The translations under genes and the position numbers were made by a program. Shown here piece after piece: positions 13,378 through 16,606 of a DNA stretch of 16,606 nucleotides. Under the pieces are notes generated by a model. That model ran no database searches. It had not been told where the DNA came from and worked only from the letters and a program-made list of their open reading frames with translations. The stretch lies in the NCBI GenBank assembly GCA_964570785.1, contig CAZMZG010000039.1, positions 1 through 16,606 on the forward strand, written 5' to 3'. The stretch comes from Thermatribacter sp964570785 (GTDB taxonomy: Bacteria; Atribacterota; Atribacteria; Atribacterales; Thermatribacteraceae). Every line of letters starts with the position of its first letter. Position 1 is the stretch's first letter.

Positions 13378-14220
13378 TTAAGGTTCAGAAAGGTTCTCTT
13401 TACTTTTTAGTGACCACCAGGTTACACCACAAATGACCAGTGCTCCTCCCAAAAGCGACCACTTACCTGGTGTTTCTCCTATGACCAGAAATACCCATAG
13501 CGGGTTGAGTATGGGTTCAATTATGGGAATTAGACATGCTGCAAGAGCGGTAACCATCTGCACTGCTTTCACATAGAGAATGTAGGAAAGGCCAATTTGG
13601 AAGGTTCCAAGTAAAAGGAGAGCAGTTATGCTCTTTGGATCAAATGGAAAGCCTCGGAACATAAAGGGCAATCCGATGAGCGCGGTTAGTAAGTTTCCAA
13701 GAAGCACCGATTCGAAAGGTGAACCGTCTTTCTGCAATCGCAAGAATATGGCCAGCAGGGCAAAGGCCCAGCCGCTGGCTATAGCCAGGAGATTGCCCAG
13801 TAGATTGCTGCCTTCCAATTTATCGAAAAAGAAAAGTAGCATTCCTCCAAATACTGTGCAGATAATCCACCAGTCCCGGCGCGTGGTTTTTTCGTTCAGG
13901 ACAGGACCGGAAAGAAGTGCTACGTAAATGGGGGCACTGTATTGAAGTAGAATGGCAGAGGCGGCGGTGGTTAACTTGGTGGCTGCCACAAAAAGGGCCA
14001 CTGTTCCTGCATAGCTTAGTGCCCCACCAATTTGCGGAAGGCTCCAGGTAAAGCGGGGACGGCGCAGATAAAACAGGAATATCAAAAAAGCAATGGCACT
14101 TCTTGTGCCGGCTATGGCCAGAGGATGCCAGGAAATTGATTTGATGAGCACCCCTCCGGTACTCCACATAAGGGCAGTAAGTATAAGTAGAAAAGTACCT
14201 GGTTTTGTTTTGATCGGCAT
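13378..14220 (-). CDS. EamA/DMT family membrane transporter
   Basis: A 280-residue protein with about ten membrane helices arranged as two EamA repeats. The first repeat begins with TFLLILTALMWSTGGVLIKS, and the second begins near SNLLGNLLAIASGWAFALLAI and ends with the conserved PIIEPILNPLWVFLVIGETP. This is the drug/metabolite transporter superfamily, whose members export amino acids, metabolites or drugs. The substrate cannot be told from sequence. It starts at ATG 14220. TATAAT (14230-14235) is nine bases upstream of the start codon. The transcript may thus be nearly leaderless, although AGGA (14229-14226) could act as a weak ribosome binding site if transcription starts earlier. Confidence 0.88.
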   Translation of the reverse strand: MPIKTKPGTFLLILTALMWSTGGVLIKSISWHPLAIAGTRSAIAFLIFLFYLRRPRFTWSLPQIGGALSYAGTVALFVAATKLTTAASAILLQYSAPIYVALLSGPVLNEKTTRRDWWIICTVFGGMLLFFFDKLEGSNLLGNLLAIASGWAFALLAIFLRLQKDGSPFESVLLGNLLTALIGLPFMFRGFPFDPKSITALLLLGTFQIGLSYILYVKAVQMVTALAACLIPIIEPILNPLWVFLVIGETPGKWSLLGGALVICGVTWWSLKSKENLSEP

Positions 14221-14229
14221 GATTTTCCT

Positions 14230-14258
14230 ATTATATCTTTTTATGGTTTCTTCGGGAA
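14230..14258 (-). promoter_or_regulatory. Promoter of the EamA gene
   Basis: On the minus strand a perfect TATAAT (14235-14230) is preceded, 17 bases upstream, by TTCCCG (14258-14253), a poor -35 box (3/6). Transcription would start about 3-4 bases before ATG 14220, again giving an almost leaderless message. Confidence 0.45.
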
Positions 14259-14313
14259 TAAGATTTTAGAAAGCGCTCATAGAGGATTAACAATAAGAAA
14301 AGGAAGGAGGCAA

Positions 14314-14768
14314 ATGTCGACTTGCTTAAAGCTGATTGTTTCTGTTGCTTTACCGCTTATTGCTGGGTCTTTTTAACTTCTCAATCTCTCAAGGATTGGT
14401 GCCCAGCACTACGTAAGCCTTTTTTCACTCCTTCCAACTGACTCTTTTTCCCCAGTCTGGACCACGCTTTTTGTGCTGATGGGGATTGCCTTTTATCTTG
14501 TTTGGCAGGAAGGTTTTGCAAGCGACAGGGCGGTGCTGTATCTTCACTTTATCCGGCTTTTGGTTAACGTATTCTGGTTGTTGTTATTTTTTGGATTGCG
14601 TCGCCCCAGGTTTAGCTTTAGTGGATATCCTGATTATCTGAGTATTAATTTTGGCCTGTGTGCTTTCCTTCTGCCGCGTTTCGCACCTTGCTGGGTATTT
14701 GCTTGTACCTTATCTGGGCTGAATTTCGCTGGCCGGTTTTCTCAATTTTTATTGTGTGCCTGAATTGA
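14314..14768 (+). pseudogene. tspO: Decayed TspO/MBR (tryptophan-rich sensory protein) gene
   Basis: Pieces of a TspO protein can be read in order only by changing frame. From ATG 14314, behind a good ribosome binding site (AGGAAGGAGG, 14301-14310), the frame gives LKLIVSVALPLIAGSF and stops at 14374. The frame starting at 14373 continues SQSLKDWCPALRKPFFTPSN to TGA 14439. The first frame resumes with PVWTTLFVLMGIAFYLVWQ from 14452 and LLFFGLRRPRF. The frame at 14615 then gives ALVDILII, a stop at 14639, HLAGYLLVPYL, a stop at 14720 and ISLAGFLNF. A last shift reaches IVCLN and stops at 14766. All three TGA stops fall where TspO usually has Trp. The order is exactly that of TspO/MBR membrane proteins (porphyrin or cholesterol binding, ~150-160 residues). 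The gene is clearly dead. Confidence 0.82.
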
Positions 14769-14803
14769 TCTTGTCTTTTCACAGAATTTTCAAATTCTTT
14801 CCC

Positions 14804-14831
14804 TTGTTTTGCCCTGCCCTCCCTTTATCAT
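14804..14831 (+). promoter_or_regulatory. Candidate promoter for the Spy-like gene
   Basis: TATCAT (14826-14831, 5/6 match to the -10 consensus) lies 16 bases after TTGTTT (14804-14809, 3/6 match to -35). Transcription would start near 14838, before GGGAGGT (14860-14866). Weak support; no regulator site is evident. Confidence 0.3.
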
Positions 14832-14874
14832 GGAATTGGTTTTTGAAAAATCCTGAAAAGGGAGGTAGAGGTAC

Positions 14875-15390
14875 ATGAAAAGAAAAACTCTAATCGGTTT
14901 ACTCCTGGGTGTGGTTCTGGTTTTGGGTGTTGCTTTTTCAGCGTTTGCTTTTGCTGGGCCAGGTAAGGGTTGGATGTGGCGGCAAGATGGAATTGCCACG
15001 TTTCTTGATAAGCAACTTGATCTTAGCGATGAACAAAAAGAAAAACTCGACGAGCTACAGGTTCAAATGTTTGAGGAACTCAAACCCTTGTATCTTGAAC
15101 TTGAACAACTAAAGATGGACCTTCAGGAAGCTCGCTTGAAAAATGAATCCGGGGAAGTTATTAAGGAGAAACTCACTCAAATGCTTGATGTGAGAGCTAA
15201 AATTCAGGAAATTCGTTTCAAGTATGCTAAGGAATTTTTGAATTTACTCACCCCGGAACAGCTTAGCAAAGTGTCTTTTCCAGGCCGGGGTTTCTTTGGT
15301 GGTGAAGCTGGAAAGGCAAATAGACCAGGTTTCAGAGGGTTTGATGAAAGAAAGGCCCCCCTCCAGAGGAGAGCTGGTCCCTGCTGGTAA
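14875..15390 (+). CDS. Spy/CpxP-like periplasmic protein
   Basis: A 171-residue secreted protein. A typical signal peptide (MKRKTLIGLLLGVVLVLG, then AFSAFAFA) is probably cut after residue 27, before GPGKGW. The mature part is highly charged and alpha-helical (~45-125), with two LTxxQ-like motifs: LDLSDEQKEKL at about 49-59 and LNLLTPEQLSKV at about 122-133. This is the pattern of the Spy/CpxP/CnrX group, which includes ATP-independent periplasmic chaperones and metal-stress sensors. The tail is Gly/Arg-rich (FPGRGFFGGEAGKANRPGF) and ends GPCW. Start 14875 is served by GGGAGGT eight bases upstream. It appears monocistronic, bounded by the strong terminator at 15431. Which stress it answers is unknown. 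Confidence 0.82.
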   Translation: MKRKTLIGLLLGVVLVLGVAFSAFAFAGPGKGWMWRQDGIATFLDKQLDLSDEQKEKLDELQVQMFEELKPLYLELEQLKMDLQEARLKNESGEVIKEKLTQMLDVRAKIQEIRFKYAKEFLNLLTPEQLSKVSFPGRGFFGGEAGKANRPGFRGFDERKAPLQRRAGPCW

Positions 15391-15430
15391 AAAATAGTCA
15401 GGGTTCTCTCTTTAAAGCAGGGCAAGCTCC

Positions 15431-15473
15431 AAAACAAGAAGGGACGCTTTGCAAAGCGTCCCTTCTTGTTTTT
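15431..15473. terminator. Strong palindromic intrinsic terminator after the Spy-like gene
   Basis: Arms 15431-15451 and 15452-15472 are a perfect 21-bp inverted repeat centred on TTTGCAAA, with GGGACGC/GCGTCCC in the stem, ending in TTGTTTTT on the plus strand and an equivalent AAAACAA on the other side. It should stop the Spy transcript and, by symmetry, transcription from the right. Confidence 0.9.
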
Positions 15474-15493
15474 AGGGGAGACTGAAAAAGTTG

Positions 15494-15658
15494 ATGAATA
15501 GTAAAAAATGCTTCAGGTGCAAGCAAATCGAGAACTTAAGGGATTCCATCATTGCCCGAAAAGACTTAGAGTGCAAAGGTTTTTGTTCCTCTACAGGAGG
15601 TTTGATGGCCGTTTTGGTTCGTTTTTTGTTGAGCTGCTGTCATTACCCAGAACGTTGA
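15494..15658 (+). CDS. Doubtful 54-residue Cys-rich small ORF
   Basis: The frame reads MNSKKCFRCKQIENLRDSI, then RKDLECKGFC, with two C-x(2-3)-C pairs (Cys6, Cys9 and Cys27, Cys31) suggestive of a small zinc-binding motif. It then turns hydrophobic (GGLMAVLVRFLLSCC) and stops at 15656. There is no clear ribosome binding site; GGGGAG at 15475-15480 is 13 bases away. Just after it, in another frame, FKCWFAFLISSVFLAVATL runs to a stop at 15744. The two could be pieces of one decayed membrane protein, or chance. The rest of 15474-15756 shows nothing else I can recognise. Confidence 0.25.
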   Translation: MNSKKCFRCKQIENLRDSIIARKDLECKGFCSSTGGLMAVLVRFLLSCCHYPER

Positions 15659-15756
15659 TTTTAAATGCTGGTTTGCTTTTTTAATCTCTTCTGTTTTCCT
15701 TGCAGTAGCTACTCTGGGGCCTTTTAACCCACTTTTTGTGTTTTAAAAAAAATTTA

Positions 15757-15785
15757 TTGACAAAGTAGTAATTTTTTGGTAATTT
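15757..15785 (+). promoter_or_regulatory. Promoter of the polyol dehydrogenase operon
   Basis: A perfect TTGACA (15757-15762) is followed after 17 bases by TAATTT (15780-15785), a weak -10 box in a very A/T-rich stretch. A promoter needing an activator or under repression would fit this weak -10, which lies inside the palindrome described separately. Confidence 0.5.
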
Positions 15786-15790
15786 ACCAA
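15776..15790. promoter_or_regulatory. Palindromic operator TTGGTAATTTACCAA
   Basis: TTGGTAA and TTACCAA are perfect 7-base inverted arms around one central T. They overlap the -10 region of the TTGACA promoter, the classic place for a repressor. The TGGT...ACCA form resembles operators of the FadR branch of GntR regulators (for example UxuR/ExuR sites), though the spacing between the half-sites is longer than in those examples. No regulator gene is in the window, so the binding protein is unknown. Confidence 0.5.
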
Positions 15791-15835
15791 GTGTTGATTA
15801 ACATTTGTTTTAAAGGTTTTTTAGGAGGTGGATAA

Positions 15836-16600
15836 ATGGACTTGCAGTTTGGAGACTTCAGCCTTGCAGGTAAAATCGCGCTGATTACTGGAGCAGCTCA
15901 GGGTATTGGTAAAGCTATTGCTTTGCTTTTCGCAAAGAAAGGCGCGGACCTTGTTCTATTGGATCTTAAAAAGGAAGTGGAAGGTTTTGCTAAGGAAATT
16001 CAGAAGTCAGGTAGAAGGGCCCTTCCCGTTGTTGCCGATCTCACTGACTTTGCTTCGCTTCCTGGGGTGGTGGAGAAAGCGATAAAGGTTTTTTCAAAGA
16101 TTGATATACTGGTGAACAATGCCGGTGTGGCTATCCTCGATGATGCTGAAAATCTCTCTGAAAAGGATTGGGATATCACTATGGCAGTTAACCTCAAGGC
16201 TCCATTTATGCTCTCCCAGCTTGTGGGTAGAGAAATGATTAAAAGAAAGAACGGTAAGATTATAAATATTGCTTCTCAGGCAGGTATTGTAGCCCTTGAT
16301 AAACATGTTGCTTATTGCACAAGCAAGGCTGGGTTGATCGGTATGACCAAGGTGTTGGCACTGGAGTGGGGCGAGTTTGGTATTAATGTCAATGCCATTG
16401 CCCCCACGGTGGTGCTAACTGAGCTGGGCAAAAAAGCTTGGGCAGGAGAAGTTGGGGAAGCTATGAAACAGAAGATACCTTTGCGCAGATTTGCTCTTCC
16501 TGAAGAAATTGCTGCTGCAGCTTTATTTTTGGCCAGTGATGCTTCCGACATGATTACTGGTGCTACCCTGGTTGTGGATGGTGGCTATACCATACAGTGA
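15836..16600 (+). CDS. NAD-dependent polyol/glycol dehydrogenase (SDR, GolD/D-threitol dehydrogenase-like)
   Basis: A 254-residue classical SDR with intact motifs: ITGAAQGIG for the cofactor loop, an Asp at the end of the second strand (VLLDLKKE) favouring NAD over NADP, NNAG, the catalytic Asn in AVNLKAP, Ser in NIASQAG and YCTSK. Long stretches (HVAYCTSKAGLIGMTKVLAL and NAIAPTVVLTELGKKAWAGE) and the end LVVDGGYTIQ closely match the GolD subgroup, whose members oxidise glycols, D-threitol or sugar alcohols. The exact substrate is inferred only. A near-perfect ribosome binding site AGGAGGTG (15823-15830) precedes ATG 15836. AGGAGG at 16601-16606 directly after the stop marks another gene downstream, so this opens a catabolic operon. 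Confidence 0.87.
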   Translation: MDLQFGDFSLAGKIALITGAAQGIGKAIALLFAKKGADLVLLDLKKEVEGFAKEIQKSGRRALPVVADLTDFASLPGVVEKAIKVFSKIDILVNNAGVAILDDAENLSEKDWDITMAVNLKAPFMLSQLVGREMIKRKNGKIINIASQAGIVALDKHVAYCTSKAGLIGMTKVLALEWGEFGINVNAIAPTVVLTELGKKAWAGEVGEAMKQKIPLRRFALPEEIAAAALFLASDASDMITGATLVVDGGYTIQ

Positions 16601-16606
16601 AGGAGG
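16601..16606 (+). promoter_or_regulatory. Ribosome binding site of the next, unseen gene
   Basis: AGGAGG directly follows the dehydrogenase stop codon at the window edge. It shows that the operon continues with a closely spaced gene beyond the window. Confidence 0.6.

Noticed and set aside
14314..14768. Recoding idea: UGA read as tryptophan to rescue TspO
   Set aside because: Other genes here use TGG for Trp and end with TGA (for example at 2164 and 3432), and frameshifts also break the gene, so ordinary decay is simpler.

Overview
The window reads as a chromosomal segment of an anaerobic, diderm, probably thermophilic bacterium. Four points support this. An LptC-like protein implies a lipopolysaccharide outer membrane. 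The [4Fe-4S] aldo/keto reductase and the CoA-disulfide-reductase/rhodanese fusion are typical of strict anaerobes. Ribosome binding sites are strong GGAGG types. Several products resemble those of deep-branching thermophiles and Clostridia. A lineage such as Atribacterota is my guess; it is inference, not shown by the sequence. No tRNA, rRNA, CRISPR array, insertion sequence or phage gene is visible.

Layout. Bases 1-8947 are a dense plus-strand run: the 3' part of a P1-family (DmpA/NylC-type) peptidase; an ECF transporter S component followed by type III pantothenate kinase (a likely pantothenate uptake and CoA entry pair); a bactofilin; a Rossmann-like protein of an uncharacterised family often labelled quinate 5-dehydrogenase; a class III aminotransferase close to putrescine aminotransferase; an SRPBCC (START-fold) protein; a homolog of the cyanobacterial long-chain acyl-ACP reductase; a small two-helix membrane protein; a CoA-disulfide reductase/rhodanese fusion; and LptC. 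Bases 8944-11848 are a tight minus-strand operon, in transcription order: an SDR joined in frame to a metal-dependent cyclase/formamidase, a truncated glucose-6-phosphate dehydrogenase-like protein, and an aldo/keto reductase with a ferredoxin-like tail. A plus-strand GIY-YIG/DUF123 gene overlaps a minus-strand DUF72 gene tail to tail, followed by a minus-strand EamA transporter. The right end holds a decayed TspO/MBR gene, a Spy/CpxP-like periplasmic protein with a strong palindromic terminator, a 445-base gap with little coding evidence, and an intact GolD-like polyol dehydrogenase. That last gene lies behind a TTGACA promoter and palindromic operator, and probably opens an operon that leaves the window.

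The most interesting part is 2505-6283. The acyl reductase homolog keeps the cysteine position known from the cyanobacterial enzyme and lies in one tight run with an aminotransferase whose relatives use aliphatic amines and aldehydes, plus a predicted hydrophobic-ligand binder. Together they could make or break a long-chain aldehyde or amine; this is a hypothesis. A second theme is decay on the right half: an SDR with His in place of the catalytic Tyr and a lost stop codon, a G6PDH stub, and a TspO gene with four frame changes and three Trp-to-TGA changes. Two minus-strand genes have promoter-like sequence so close to the start codon that leaderless transcripts are likely.
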